Assembly (NCBI GenBank): GCA_001936135.1
Contig: CP012813.1
Location: 1-64,000 of the forward strand
DNA length: 64,000 bases
Reading direction: 5' to 3'
From: Saccharomycopsis fibuligera x Saccharomycopsis cf. fibuligera
Taxonomy: Eukaryota; Ascomycota; Saccharomycetes; Ascoideales; Saccharomycopsidaceae
This document shows positions 1 to 11,710 of the stretch, in pieces. The translations under genes were made by a program, and so were the position numbers. The notes under the pieces were generated by a model. It had not been told where the DNA came from and did not search any database. It saw only the letters and a program-made list of their open reading frames with translations. The stretch's first letter is position 1, and each line of letters starts with the position of its first letter.

Positions 1-1505
1 AACTGTGGACATTCCATGGGCTGTCTTCCAACAATACTCTTTACCAACACATAAATCCTCTATTGCTAAATCTATTAAAATGTTGGCACAAACCACACTT
101 GAAAAGTATGCTAGTACGATGCGAGATGTATCCTTATTCACCTTTTGAAAGAAACTTGTGAAACTATCGAACCTCACATCATAATCAGAAACGAGCGTAT
201 TGTCATTAAACAATCCATTTTTTATAGGGCTCCACTTTATAAGCCATTCTTCCACAATGCCAAGGAAATTTTCTTTACATTTTTGAGAGACCATTTAGTT
301 GTGAAGCTACCAAAAGAAGAATATCGCCCACAACTCTTCATGTCAATTTCAAATGAAAAAATGGTCCCTTATCTCATGGAACTCAAGATTAAATCTTTGC
401 AAGCGGTTTCTGCCGAAGCAATTTTATTCCACAAGCTCCGTGATCTTGAGATCAAACAGGAATACTTCTCCCTCACAAAGGAGATCAAACCGAGAAGCCA
501 CCCAAATCCCCAAGTTGCTGAAATAAACGTAGATAAATATTATGCATATTTATATCTTTCTCCAAATCAATCAGTCCCAATCATAAACTGTGAGATTCTC
601 CAAACACGTCTTATCAATCGTCATTTGCATTGCACGGCATGTGGTTCAAATTCTCACACTCGTTACTCTTGTACCGAGGCTCGATGTGTGATTTGCAAAA
701 AAGAGAATCATATAGCTTCTGTTTGTTATTATAACAAAACGTTATTCCAGGCCCAAGATAAGTACCAGGACCACACCTCCATTGCAAATAAACCCAGCGC
801 AGCCACTATTTCTGCTAGAACCAAGAAACCAACTATTTCCACTGAAAACCAATGGCAGCTCAGTGACCCTAAAGGCCGCAAACGTTTGAGAATTAGAAAC
901 ACCAATAAAGCAGACCACACCATGAACAACCCAAGACAGATAGCTAGACCAAAAAACCCATTTCAAGCTCTTGAAGACGGTGACTCAGAAGATTTGTCAA
1001 CTGAGGACGAGGTTAACACACAACATGAGATGCCACAGAGTTTCGTTTTTACTGCACCTAAACCCTCAAACAAATCATATAACAAATCCTCCCCCAAAAA
1101 AGGAGCAAGAAGGCAAGTTGCTAAAGCCACTAACTCACAACCAGAGAATATAAATGATGACGAAGGCACTTTCACCACCAGTACCTCTGACTCTATAGTA
1201 GCACAGGCTACTATCCTTCATGCTACGGCAACCCCAACAAGAAAAAACCCCACATCAAACCCCAGACTCTTTTCAAACTCCACCTGCAACTTCTCAGCAG
1301 GCCAGAATCCTTCGTTCCCATTCCACTCTTCGTACTGCACAACCTCCATCTACTCCAACCAACTTGACCTCATCTCAGTTTCCCTCTTTTGATCAGGCCA
1401 ACACTCCTACCCCATCCTCCCCGAGAATTAAAGCACATCTGAACAGGAACTCGCGTCCCCCAGACGAGGACAGCCCACTGCCAGATACCCAGGATGATAT
1501 TGACA
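1..1505 (+). pseudogene. LINE ORF1, C-terminal part
   Basis: Remnant of the nucleic-acid-binding ORF1 protein of an L1-like LINE, cut by the window start. Two CCHC zinc knuckles (CX2CX4HX4C) are encoded at about 631-726, followed by a Ser/Pro/Thr-rich tail with acidic patches. Compared with the copy at 29400-32435 it has a one-base loss in the T run near 145 and a one-base gain near 1245, so it is not translatable as one frame. It ends at 1505, where copia C LTR sequence begins. No in-frame ATG start is visible. In LINEs such proteins bind the element RNA to form the retrotransposition particle. Confidence 0.88.
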
Positions 1506-2016
1506 TGTAAAAAGTGGGTTGATAAAGAAGAGTTAGAAAAAATAGTTTGATGAAGAAAAATAAAGTGTATTGGATAGAAAAATAAAAAGTGTAAAGTTGT
1601 TAAGCTTAGTTCTGTAAAGAAGTATATAATTGTAGAGAACATGAAAAGAAAAGAAGCGGGAAAGGCCCGCCTTAAGTAGGAAAAATAAGTTGAGTCAATG
1701 AAATTGGAGTGGCGTAATAAAGGTGGCGGGAAAAACAAAAGTTTTCACGCAGCAGTAAGGATCGGCACCCCATGCAGAAGCGCGCGCAGACGGAATGAAA
1801 AAGTAAACAACGCACGTAGACGGAATGAAAAAGTAAACAACGCACGTAGACGGAATGAAAAAGTAAACAAATAAGATGCAGCAGAACTGTCTACCATGCA
1901 AATGGATCAACAGTATACCATGACAATGGATGAAAACATAAAAGGAGTAAAGGAGATAAAGAGTCAAAAATTAAGAAGGTGAGGACTAAAGGAAGATGAA
2001 TGTTTGAATTTCAACA
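1506..2016 (-). repeat. LTR C, 3' copy (511 bp)
   Basis: Starts TGTAAAAAG and ends TCAACA on the plus strand. It is 60 bp longer than the 5' LTR because it has three copies rather than one of a 30-bp unit (GACGGAATGAAAAAGTAAAC plus ten bases) at about 1791-1870. Confidence 0.88.
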
Positions 2017-2064
2017 CACCCTCCCAAACATGAAGACATTAAACAGATATCATAAGAAAATAAA

Positions 2065-4530
2065 TCAGTTGAAAATAAGGGAGCATAGCGAAGTAAAAGT
2101 AGTACGGTCAGTAGCCTTGGTGAGGATGTCGGCAATATTGACTTTGGTATTGACGTAGTTAAGTTTGATCACCTTTTGTTCAACCAAAGTTCTGATAAAA
2201 TGGAATCTAACAGCAATATGTTTTGTTTTCTGATGGGAAGCCTTGTGCGCGCTAAGTGTGAGAGCACTAAGGTTGTCGCTGGCGCAGTTGATGTAGGAGC
2301 AGGGAAAGCCAATTTCATTAAGTAGATTCATAACATAGATACCAGTTCTGGCAGCATCGCTCAAAGCAACATACTCAGCTTCTGCACTGCTAAAGGCAAC
2401 GCAACTTTGTTTTCTGCTAGACCAAGACACAATCTGGTTATTGATCATCACCCAGTGGCCACTTTGCAGCTTTCTGTCCAGTTTTGAGGTAGCATAATCT
2501 GAATCGCTGAACACGGTAACTCTGTAGTTTTGTTCAGCAGGATAGTCCGAGACAAGACCGTCAGTTTTGGACTTGTCCAAATATCTAAAGTCTTTGATGT
2601 CAACATTACCGCCTTCCTTGCCGTAGATAAGACCTTGATCTTTAGTTTTAATGAGATAGTGGAACACTCTGTAAGCAGCTTTCAAGTGTGTAGCTCTCGC
2701 CTTGACAACGAACTGACTGAGAAGACGGATGGGAAATGAAATGTCACTTCTGACATAGTTTGCAACGTAAAGTAAAGTCCCAATAATAGAGCGAAATTTG
2801 GTGCGCTCCTCATCCGACAACTCTGGTGAGTTTTCATCATATGGGTCAAACCCTTTCACCATAGGCGTGTCCACTTTACCGAACTGGACAACACCGTGCT
2901 CTGTCATAATCTTGTCAATGAAGTTCAGCATGCTAAGTTTGATATCCCCACCATCCAACGACTGGACTGTGACACCCAAGAAGATCTCGGGAAAGCCCAA
3001 GTCTTTCATTTTGAATTTTAAGTTAAGAGCAGCCTTAATGTCATCAACAACCTTCTGAGTTTTGCCACAAATTAGCAAGTCGTCCACGTAAATAGCAACA
3101 AGACAGTCATTTCCTTTGAACAAACAGGGATCGATCGTACTAGCTTCCAAACCGGCAGTAACAAGCACTTGGAGATTGTGTCATACCAGATTTTTGGAGA
3201 CTGCTTCAAACCATACAATCCTTTCTTCAACTTCCATAAGTGCCCCTTGGGAGTGGCCGTGCCAGCAGGTGGTCTCACATAAACATCGAAGTCAATGTCA
3301 CCATAAAGAAAAGCAGTAGAGGTATCCATCTGACAGACAACATACTTATTCAAGGCAGCAAGTGCAAATGTGATTCGCATAGTGTCAAAGCTCATAACAG
3401 GAGCCCATGAGTTGAGAAAGTTGACGCCTTTCTCTTGACTGAAACCTTTGCAGACCAAGCGAGCCTTAAATCTCTCACCACTTGGATCATCTTTCACAGC
3501 AAACACCCAACGTGAAGCAATGGATTGAATGTCTTGAGTATATTTCACTAGTTCGTAGACATTGAGATTGTTTATTGCTGATAACTCTTCAGCTATGGCA
3601 GCAATCCATTTCTCCTTCTCACTCGAGTTGAGTACCTGATGGTAAGTTTCAGGTATCAAGTACTTCGTACGGGCAACGGCCAAAAAGCCTTGTTCAGCAT
3701 CACTGATGTAACCACTTGTATCACTGTCTGATTCTCCCTCTTCGATGAACAACCTTGAAGGACCGGCTACAACTGTCTTTAAACCTTCAATAGCTCTAAT
3801 AGGAACAGAACCAATGTCATGTAAGTATGCCTTGTGGTGATCAGAAAATGCTTTTCTCGCATCAGCAGCAGCAATATTCTTCCCAGCCATTGATTCGTAA
3901 GCAGCTTGGTGGTGAGTAACAGGAGTGACTGTGTTTGGCGCAAACTCAAGCATGAGCTTCTTTGTTGGCTTCCGGTTGATGATTGAAATTGGGTCATCAC
4001 TCAGATCAGAATCGGAGGCAGCTGTTCTTTTGATAGCAGGCAATGCATGAGGTGCCTTAGTCACAGCTTGTTGAATCTCGGAATCAGTCTGTTCTACCAT
4101 TGAGTCATCAGATTCGGCAACAATTCTATCATCAGGATTGACTTCGTTTTCAGTGTCTTGTTGAACGTTAGTGTCCTGACCTTGAATTGAGAGATCTTCA
4201 GAGGACAAACCGGCAGCAGAGCCATCACCAGCAGCAGCAGTCGAACCAACACCATAACTACCAGCAGAATATGTGACAGAAGAGTCTCTTTCACTTGACT
4301 TGAAAGGATAAACAGCTGGAAGAAAGTTGAATGCCGAGCTTCTCAAGATTCGGTAAGTATGGTCTTCAAGAATGAAAGCAATACTGGTAGTTTTGTGAAA
4401 TCCTAAGAAAGTGCCTTTGAAATCTTTCCCAATAATTTTGTTCCCAGCTGTAAAATTTTTGGCAAAAATGCGACAACCAAATGGAGCAATTGTGCCAACG
4501 GCTTTCGAGCGACTAGAGAAAATCTCATAT
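2065..4530 (-). mobile_element. copia C pol region (part of fossil)
   Basis: Encodes an integrase tail (PYEIF, PFGCRIFAK, GKDFKGTFLGFHKT), RT blocks (RWVFAVKDD, RLVCKGFSQEKG, CQMDTSTAFLYGD, KKGLYGLKQSP, YVDDLL) and RNase H blocks (FSDSDYATS, SSAEAEYVALSDA, HIAVRFHFIR, KVNIADILTKA). The arrangement is that of copia pol. The RNase H block contains a CTG codon (2467-2469) at a position usually serine (RK-S-xSG). An 18-bp GDGSAA repeat near 4200-4240 is expanded in the mate at 35.4 kb. The region is broken. Confidence 0.85.
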
Positions 4531-5193
4531 GGCGAAGGACCACGCACGAGAGCCAGAATCAATCTCCACCACGTCTCTAGCAGCTAGGTCATTAGAGCTC
4601 TCCATAGCATCAGCGAAAGATGTGCTAAGCAATCCGCGGGCGTTGGTGAGCAAGCGGGTTTCACTAAGAGCAACATGGAGACTCTTGGTACCAAGTAAGC
4701 TGAATCCAATGATACCACCAAAGTTGGAGAAGTTCACATCTTTGTAGTAGTACTTGAAGATTTCCGAGTAGTCTTCAATAGCATCACGGTCTTTGACAAC
4801 AAATGCCTCATGGACAAAGTCGTTGAAAATTTTGACAATGTAGAATGAGTCAATTGATTTGAACTTTTTGTTGATTGTCCTCAACAAATCAAACCCTTCG
4901 GTGTAACGTTGATAGTTCTTTAACAACGAAGCATCAACCTTTTTGTGAATAAGATGGTAGATAATATCATTGAGCTTTGGCGGATACTTGTCAAACTCAT
5001 CAGAGTCTAACATTTTCTCAACATCGATAACAGTAACATCATTGATGATAACTTTCAATTTGTTTTGAAGAAATGATCTCAACAAAGGGTACTGGAACCA
5101 TTGGGTATTCGGCTTGACATTCAATTTGGAGATACCATCAAGCCTTGCTTTGTAGGTACCGTCAGCCACATCAAAATCGTTGAAATTAAACAT
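4530..5193 (-). mobile_element. copia C gag-like region (part of fossil)
   Basis: Begins at an ATG (5191-5193) shortly inside the 5' LTR and encodes MFNFNDFDVADGTYKARLDG and a following helical, lysine-rich protein without a zinc knuckle. By position it is the capsid-like part. The mate lies at 34425-35093 and is nearly identical. Confidence 0.65.
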
Positions 5194-5251
5194 GGTGAGA
5201 AAAAATTTTTTTTTTTGTTTTTTTTTTGTTTGTTTGTCCAGACTGTAAATC

Positions 5252-5702
5252 TGTAAAAAGTGGGTTGATAAAGAAGAGTTAGAAAAAATAGTTTGATGAA
5301 GAAAAATAAAGTGTATTGGATAGAAAAATAAAGAGTGTAAAGTTGTTAAGTTTAGTTCTGTAAAGAAGTATATAATAGTAGAGAACATGAAAAGAAAAGA
5401 AGCGGGAAAGGCCCGCCTTAAGCAGGAAAAATAAGTTGAGTAAATGAAATTGGAGTGGCGTAATAAAGGTGGCGGGAAAAACAAAAGTTTTCACGCAGCA
5501 GTAAGGATCTGCACCCCATGCAGAAGCGCACGCAGACGGAATGAAAAAGTAAACAAATAAGATGCATCAGAACTGTATACCATGCAAATGGATCAACAGT
5601 ATACCATGACAATGGATGAAAACATAAAAGGAGTAAAGGAGAGAAAGAGTTAAAAATTAAGAAGGTAAGAATTAGGGGAAGAGGAATGTTTGAATTTCAA
5701 CA
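5252..5702 (-). repeat. LTR C, 5' copy (451 bp)
   Basis: Same family as 1506-2016 with a single 30-bp unit. A TATATA-containing stretch near 5370 could be the promoter core. The internal region follows at 5251 downward; I found no convincing tRNA primer site. Confidence 0.87.
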
Positions 5703-5784
5703 ATAGTTAATAACAACAAGTGTTTTGTGATTTATTTTCAGGATACAACGTTATGCCAAGTGATAGGTTTATCAAACTACAACA
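5703..5784 (-). repeat. LTR D remnant (about 82 bp)
   Basis: About 82 bp matching the 3' end of the solo LTR at 51746-52179 (both contain AAGTGTTTTGTGATTTATTT and end in CAACA). Read on the plus strand it ends CTACAACA, immediately before LINE ORF2 sequence. An LTR D insertion in this LINE was later overwritten by copia C. Confidence 0.8.
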
Positions 5785-7186
5785 TGTAATTGTAAGGAAG
5801 TTAGCCTGTTCTGAAGATAGTGTTGAATTCAGATAAGAGGCGGCCTTTTAAGTGCGGATATAGCTTGGAATAAAACTTGTACGGAAAACCATCAATTCCT
5901 GGCACCGAATTCTTATTGGACTTCTTGATGGCAATCAGGAGCTCTTCTTCAGTTATGTTCTTATTCAAATTTATCTTTTCTGTATCCGATATGTGAATGT
6001 TAGGAATGCTATCTTGCAAATGTCTATCAATGACTTGAATATCCTTCGTGCCCTTGGTACCATCATAGAGAGCTGCATAGAAGTCTGAGGCATGGTCTAT
6101 GATCTCGTGTGTTTTTGTTAACTGGTTGCCGTCTTGATCAATAAGTGATTCTATCTTTTTATTTTCTTGGAAGGGTTCAAAAATTTCGTTTATGTGATCA
6201 TAGTAGTTGGCGGTTTGGAAATTTTTTTTCTTAGATTCCGGTATGGGTTTCTCAAAATGCTTTGTCAGCTGCAAATGGATTCGAACAAAAATGACTATTT
6301 CGCTTGTTGATGTGAGTGAGGCTGGGATATGAAGTTGTGATATACTGTGTAACATTTTTTCGGTAAGTCTGAACCGAGCTGGGAGCTCAGTCAGGGGATG
6401 GACAAGTTTCAAAACAAGCGATTCATGGGAAGATCCCTTCAAATGGTTCTTCTGTAGCATCCAGAGACGAACTTTGTCGTTTCTAATCAATTCATTACTG
6501 ACATAGAATCTATCTAGTCTTCTGTTGCTTTCTTCATGTCCGTTAGTAGCTCTGTTAGTGAAGGATTTTTTTATGTTATGTAGGCTGCGTTGGCGGTAAA
6601 CATCTGTCAAGTTGTTATTGTCGATGAGTGCCCTCAATGAGTTTCGTATTTTTTTTGTGTCTTTAGTGTCTGGAGCATGTCGGATACGGGTACCCATTTC
6701 TTGCATATCAGCAACATTGTTAAAGTCACCCGCCAAAATGATATAGAGATGCGCATTTGGATACTGTTTTCTAAAAGTTCTTCGATAATCTTGTAGTGCG
6801 TTGCTAGTGGCGTTTTGAGGAAACACTTGTGCTCTTTTTTTTTCACCGGTGGGATTATATATATTTATGATCCAGTAGTATATTGTTGGTGTTACTTCTA
6901 TGATAATGTCTGTTTTGTGCTTGGCTTTAGATGCCGGACATAAAACGTCAATTATATTTTTTTTGAGTATATTTATCTTTTTTGTGATAAGTATACCTGT
7001 GCGTGGATTTGAAGCTTTGTTAGTGATGAGTTGTTTGTCAGGATTTAAGTGGTGATAATTTTCATCTTTTGTAACTTCTTGCAAGAGTATGATATCATAT
7101 TTTTTAAATATACTCGGGAGCGGATCGTTCTGTAAGGGAGTGTTTTGTATACTTTGTGTAAGTATTTTCAATTCAGGCATAATCAT
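5785..7186 (-). pseudogene. LINE ORF2, endonuclease and start of RT
   Basis: Encodes the N-terminal half of an L1-type ORF2. The first ~240 residues form an AP-like endonuclease: LLQE (34-37), NIYNPTG (108-114), GDFN (153-156), RLDRFY (~213) and a terminal SSH where L1 elements usually have SDH. RT begins with NSVPGIDGFPYKFYSKL. The frame ends at 5801-5803 where other copies have a Ser codon (FRTG-S-LPYNY), and the LINE is cut at 5785 by LTR D. The start ATG (7184-7186) overlaps the ORF1 stop in an ATGA arrangement. The catalytic RT core is absent, so this copy cannot move by itself. Confidence 0.9.
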
Positions 7187-10100
7187 GATTGTCCAGGGGA
7201 AGTTGGGAGCTGAGTCTCAGTCATGGGATCATCGGTGGAATTTGGGAGATTTGTGATGGACTCATTCTCAATTTTGATCTCGTCATCAATGATTTCGTCA
7301 TCATTGATGGAATCATTGACAGGGAGTAGTCCATTAAGCTTACTCTGGGGGTGATGGACTGGTGGGAAAGAAGAAGAGTTCTCTAACTCAATCTCATCTA
7401 TGTCAATATCATCCTGGGTATTTGGCAGTGGGCTGTCCTCGTCTGGGGGACGCGAGTTCCTGTCCAGATTTGCTTTAATTCTCGGGGAGGATCGGGTAGG
7501 AGTGTTGGCCTGATCAAAAGAGGGAAACTGAGATGAGGTCAAGTCGGTTGGAGTAGATGGAGGTTGTAGAGTACGAAGAGTGAAATGGGAGCGAAGGATT
7601 CTGGCCTGCTGAGGAGTTGCAGGTGGAGTTTGGAAAGAGTCTAGGGTTTGATGTGGGGTTTTTTTTGTTGGGGTTGTCGTAGCATGGAGGATAGTAGCCT
7701 GTGCTACTATAGAGTCGGAGGTACTGGTGGTGAATGTGCCTTCATCATCATTAATATTCTCTGGTTGTGAGTTAGTGGCTTTAGCAGCTTGCCTTCTTGC
7801 TCTTTTTTTGGTGGAGGGTTTGTTATATGATTTGTTTGAGGGTTTAGGTGCAGTAAAAACGAAACTCTGTGGCATCTCATGTTGTGTGTTAACCTCGTCC
7901 TCAGTTGACAAATCTTCTGAGTCACCGTCTTCAAGAGCTTGAAATGGGTTTGTTGGTTTAGCTATCTGTTTTGAGTTGTTAATGGTTTGGTTTGATGTAT
8001 TGGTGTTTCTAATTCTCAAACGTTTGCGGCCTTTAGGATCACTGAGCTGCCATTGGTTTTCAGTGGAAATAGCTGGTTTTTTTGTTGTAGCAGAAATGGT
8101 GGTTGTGTTCGGTTTATTTACAATGGAGGTGTGGTCCTGGTACTTATCTTGGGCCTGGAATAACTTTTTGTTATAATAACAAACAGAAGCTATATGATTC
8201 TCTTTTTTGCAAATCACACATCGAGCCTCGGTACAAGAGTAACGAGTGTGAGAATTTGAACCACATGCCGTGCAATGCAAATGACGATTGATAAGATGTG
8301 TTTGGAGAATCTCACAGTTTATGATTGGGGCTGATTGATTTGGAGAAAGATATAAATATGCATAATATTTATCAACGTTTATTTCAGCAACTTGGGGATT
8401 TGGGTGGCTTCTCGGTTTGATCTCCTTTGTGAGGGAGAAGTATTCCTGTTTGATCTCAAGATCACGGAGCTTGTGGAATAAAATTGCTTCGGCAGAAACC
8501 GCTTGCAAAGATTTAATCTTGAGTTCCATGAGATGAGGGACCATTTTTTCATTTGAAATTGACATGAAGAGTTGTGGGCGATATTCTTCTTTTGGTAGCT
8601 TCACAACTAAGTGGTCTCTCAAAAATGTAAAGAAAATTTCCTTGGCATTGTGGAAGAATGGCTTATAAAGTGGAGCCCTATAAAAAATGGATTGTTTAAT
8701 GACAATACGCTCGTTTCTGATTATGATGTGAGGTTCGATAGTTTCACAAGTTTCTTTCAAAAAGGTGAATAAGGATACATCTCGCATCGTACTAGCAGAC
8801 TTTTCAAGTGTGGTTTGTGCCAACATTTTAATAGATTTAGCAATAGAGGATTTATGTGTTGGTAAAGAGTATTGTTGGAAGACAGCCCATGGAATGTCCA
8901 CAGTTGCGAAAACGTCATTCTCTTGAGAACAGCTGATGATGAAGTCAATATAGTCTTTTTGCAGGAGGTCAGTGGTTTTAAACCGGAGGCCCTCATCCTG
9001 GAGCTGCTTTGGAGTATATGATTTATAGAATTCGTCCATTTTCATGATTGTAGTTGCAGAGGTGACCTTTTTATCAGAACCAGCAAAAGTTGTATCAGTA
9101 AAGGTGTAAATATCAGCAGCAAGTTTTTTCATGGCAGTTAGTTCTGACAAAACATCATCAAAAGGAAAATGTTCCGAATCATAGATACGGGCCCATTTAA
9201 ATTTGGTTTGGCAAGCGTCAAAAGCAGGACGTTTGACCTTGGGGTTTGGAAGTGACGCGGAGCTCGTTGATGCGTTATGATTTGCACGTTTAGAGGCCTG
9301 ATCAGCATAGAGCTTTTTCAGTGTTTCTTCTCAGATAATGTCCTGATGTGTATCCTCAATGGACGCAGTTGAAGGAGTTGATCCAGGTGGAGACGTTTCT
9401 TTGGTTGAGGCATATGAGGCGGATGAAGCAGCTGAGGCAGCTGAAACAGTTGAATCAGTGGCATTCGCTGGGCGTGGGACATTTTCATCTTGTTGCTGGA
9501 TTTGATTACTGTTTCAAGGATCTGGGGTAGAAGGGACAGTTGGCAAAATAGAGCTAATGGCATTGGGGGAAACAGGTGGAACAAAGGAAACAGAGGGAGT
9601 ATTATTTTTTTTTTGGTTTTTATCTTGGTTAATTGAAGAATGTGAAAAAATGTTTTTTAAGATTGTTGGATTTTGTTGGATTTTTTTCGATTTTGGGAGT
9701 TTTAAGGTTTTTAAGTTCATGTTAGTGGTTTTTGAAATTGAAACAGAGGGATTAGACAAAACAGATGGTGATGGAGGATCAACAGCTTCTGGTGCATGTT
9801 CAGGAGGTGCAGCACAAGTTGGATCCGCGCCTTTTCTGCTTAGTAAGTCATTAGGTAAGACGGATGAAAAATTTTCAATTTGAGATTCAGAATTGGAAAT
9901 AGGGTGGGTTGATGGTGGAGAGATGGAGTTTTCAATGGTAAAAGGCTCAGCTTGAACGTAAGGTTCTTCATCTTTTTGGGTTTCAAATGATTCAGTGGAA
10001 TGGTTCAATAGTTGGCTGGTACTTTGAGCCGGTCCGCGGGACGGATCTTGGTGAACTGCGGCTTCAGTATCCGAGGAAACTGAAACATCCGTGCTAGGAG

Positions 10101-10218
10101 GGTTCTCAACCGCGGTTGACAAGGGTGCTCCAGGATGTGTTAGGGGATCAGGTGGATCGTTGGGATACTCTGAGGAGTAACGGAATGTATCATTTGGGAT
10201 CTCATTTGATGGATTCAT
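7183..10218 (-). CDS. LINE ORF1 with two in-frame TGA codons
   Basis: About 1012 codons in one frame from ATG 10216-10218 to TGA at 7183-7185, interrupted by in-frame TGA at 9514-9516 and 9331-9333. The N-terminal ~235 residues are Ser/Pro/Thr/Glu-rich and look disordered. The C-terminal 655 residues are more compact and carry two CCHC zinc knuckles (about residues 649-685, DNA 8179-8274), then a basic, Ser/Thr-rich, acidic-patched tail. The expected role is binding LINE RNA. The first TGA is TCA (Ser) in copies near 18.5, 49.8 and 63.4 kb; the second is TCA only near 40.08 kb. These may be disabling changes or a read-through/split-ORF arrangement. No ATG follows the second TGA for about 65 codons. 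Confidence 0.85.
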
Positions 10219-10303
10219 ATTGAAACGTTTTTTTGAGATTGACAAAGTCGCTAATCTAATATATAGGGGAAACTTATACAAGTGAAAACCCCGTTAGTAT
10301 TAG
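10219..10303 (-). other. LINE 5' untranslated region
   Basis: Eighty-five bases upstream of the ORF1 ATG. On the minus strand they begin with TAATACTAACGGGGTTTTC, which contains TACTAAC and a near-palindrome ACTTGTATAAGT between G4 and C4 runs. The outer 45 bp recur as an isolated fragment at 12377-12421, 21648-21692 and 60254-60298. The 5' limit is set by the LTR B junction, with a two-base overlap. Confidence 0.6.
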
Positions 10304-10680
10304 TGAGAAGGTTTCAGGATTCATAGTTATTTTTTAGGATCGACTAGGAAGAGAGATAAGACTCAAGATAAAGTGAAGGAGATAAGTATATTGTAATAAA
10401 AGGAAGATGACTTCGCTTACTGTTATCTATACAGAATACATAATAATAATAAAGACGAACTTAGCTACTTATATAGTTATTGTTAGGAGCTTGTTACCTA
10501 GGAGCTTCCTTTACCTAAGAGCTACCTTTACCTAAGAGCTACCGTTACCGAAGAGCTACCGTTACCTAAGAGCTACCGTTACCTAAGAGCTACCATTACC
10601 AAAGAGCTACCCTTACCGAAGAGCTACCGTTACCTAAGAGCTATCGTTACCTAAGAGCTAACTGGGACTGATTTGTTACA
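10304..10680 (-). repeat. LTR B (Ty3/gypsy), partial
   Basis: The part nearest the LTR 5' end (plus-strand end TTTGTTACA), joined to the LINE 5' end at 10303. It contains about ten copies of the 17-bp unit. The mate at 28989-29314 has seven. It is separated from the next LTR B by six bases. Confidence 0.85.
10486..10660. repeat. 17-bp tandem repeat inside LTR B, about 10 units
   Basis: Unit GAGCTACCGTTACCTAA (plus strand) with one or two substitutions per copy. The same array occurs at 11168-11287 (7 units), 28382-28501 (7), 29009-29130 (7), 48267-48338 (about 4) and partly at 40983-41040. The three-unit difference from the mate accounts exactly for the 51-bp offset between the IR1 arms. Confidence 0.92.
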
Positions 10681-10686
10681 CACATC

Positions 10687-11305
10687 TGTTGTGTTTAAAA
10701 GGGGTAGTTCTCTACTAAGCACTTTTAAACGCGTATTGTAGGAGTTATTATCGTTATCGATGGGTATGTTCGGCTTCTCGTTTATTCCGCCCATCGCTAT
10801 ATACACAAGTTAGAAGGAACACAACGCCGACCTTTATACAAAATTTTCGATACCAACTAGGGGTGCCTCTTGTCTAGACTGATTGTGAACACAGACTGAT
10901 CAGGAATGTGAACCCAATAAAGGAAAATGTTCGCAGCAACATCTGTAAGAGATGGGGTTAAAGGGTCTGAATTAAGACGTGAGAAGGTTTCAGGATTCAT
11001 AGTTATTTTCTAGGATCGACTAGGAAGAGAGATAAGACTCAAGATAAAGTGAAGGAGATAAGTATATTGTAATAAAAGGAAGATGACTTCGCTTACTGTT
11101 ATCTATACAGAATACATAATAATAATAAAGACGAACTTAGCTACTTATATAGTTATTGTTAGGAGCTTGTTACCTAGGAGCTTCCTTTACCTAAGAGCTA
11201 CCTTTACCTAAGAGCTACCGTTACCGAAGAGCTACCGTTACCTAAGAGCTACCGTTACCTAAGAGCTATCGTTACCTAAGAGCTATCTGGGACTGATTTG
11301 TTACA
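10687..11305 (-). repeat. LTR B (Ty3/gypsy), full length 619 bp
   Basis: Runs from TGTTGTGTTTAAAAGG to TTTGTTACA on the plus strand, giving TGTAACA...ACACAACA in element orientation. It sits directly downstream of a polypurine tract (AAGGGGGAGGAAG on the minus strand) and a gypsy pol tail, so it is a 3' LTR. Confidence 0.88.
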
Positions 11306-11710
11306 CTTCCTCCCCCTTAGAGGATAACCCAGTTCTTTTGAGATAGTTGATTTGTTTAGTTAAAGCATTTCGTAAATTGGTTGGTACTTTAGTTCTGAAG
11401 AAGTCAAATGAGATAGGTGTGGCATGTTCAGGTTTGCAATCTTGCCAAAACACATGCAAGTAGTCTTTTGCAATACCTGCGATTGCTGTGATTTCGTCGG
11501 CTCTAGATGCGGCCTCAATTTCGTTACGAGGGGGTTCCTTTGGGTATACAACGTCTGGTTCTCGGTATAGTTTTAACCACCTAACGTTTATTACCCTGTG
11601 TTGTTTAGTTATAGAGGGTAAATCTAACTCAACAGCACTTCCCCCCCCCCTCGTTTAACGACTTTATATGGTCCAAGATAAACTGGATGAATTTTCTTGT
11701 ACGGACCATC
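11306..11710 (-). mobile_element. Ty3/gypsy pol 3' end (fossil fragment)
   Basis: In element orientation it encodes DGPYKKIHPVYLGPYKVVKR followed by LPSITKQHRVINVRWLKLYREPD, the GPY/F module at the integrase C-terminus of gypsy elements, then a polar tail ending close to the polypurine tract. Only the 3' end of an element is present; it is broken. It abuts solo LTR A at 11711. Confidence 0.82.

Larger units (their letters stand above)
1506..5702 (-). mobile_element. copia-type LTR element C (fossil)
   Basis: LTR retrotransposon on the minus strand: 5' LTR 5252-5702, 3' LTR 1506-2016, with a polypurine tract (GGGAGGGTG on the minus strand) beside the 3' LTR. Recognisable parts in order are a gag-like region, the tail of an integrase, a reverse transcriptase with YVDD and a copia-style RNase H. 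Integrase before RT marks it as copia/Pseudoviridae. It is a short form with an incomplete domain set and looks broken (about two or three breaks). The flanks 1501-1505 (TGACA) and 5703-5707 (ATAGT) do not match, so no target duplication survives. The LTRs are very similar apart from repeat number, suggesting a fairly recent insertion. Confidence 0.88.

Noticed and set aside
10486-10660. CRISPR array or telomeric repeat
   Set aside because: 17-bp units are contiguous without spacers and lie inside LTR B. TTAGG occurs in the complement but not as a telomere-like tract.
11306-11710. Chromodomain at the gypsy integrase C-terminus
   Set aside because: The GPY/F module is visible, but the following tail lacks the aromatic cage pattern of a chromodomain.
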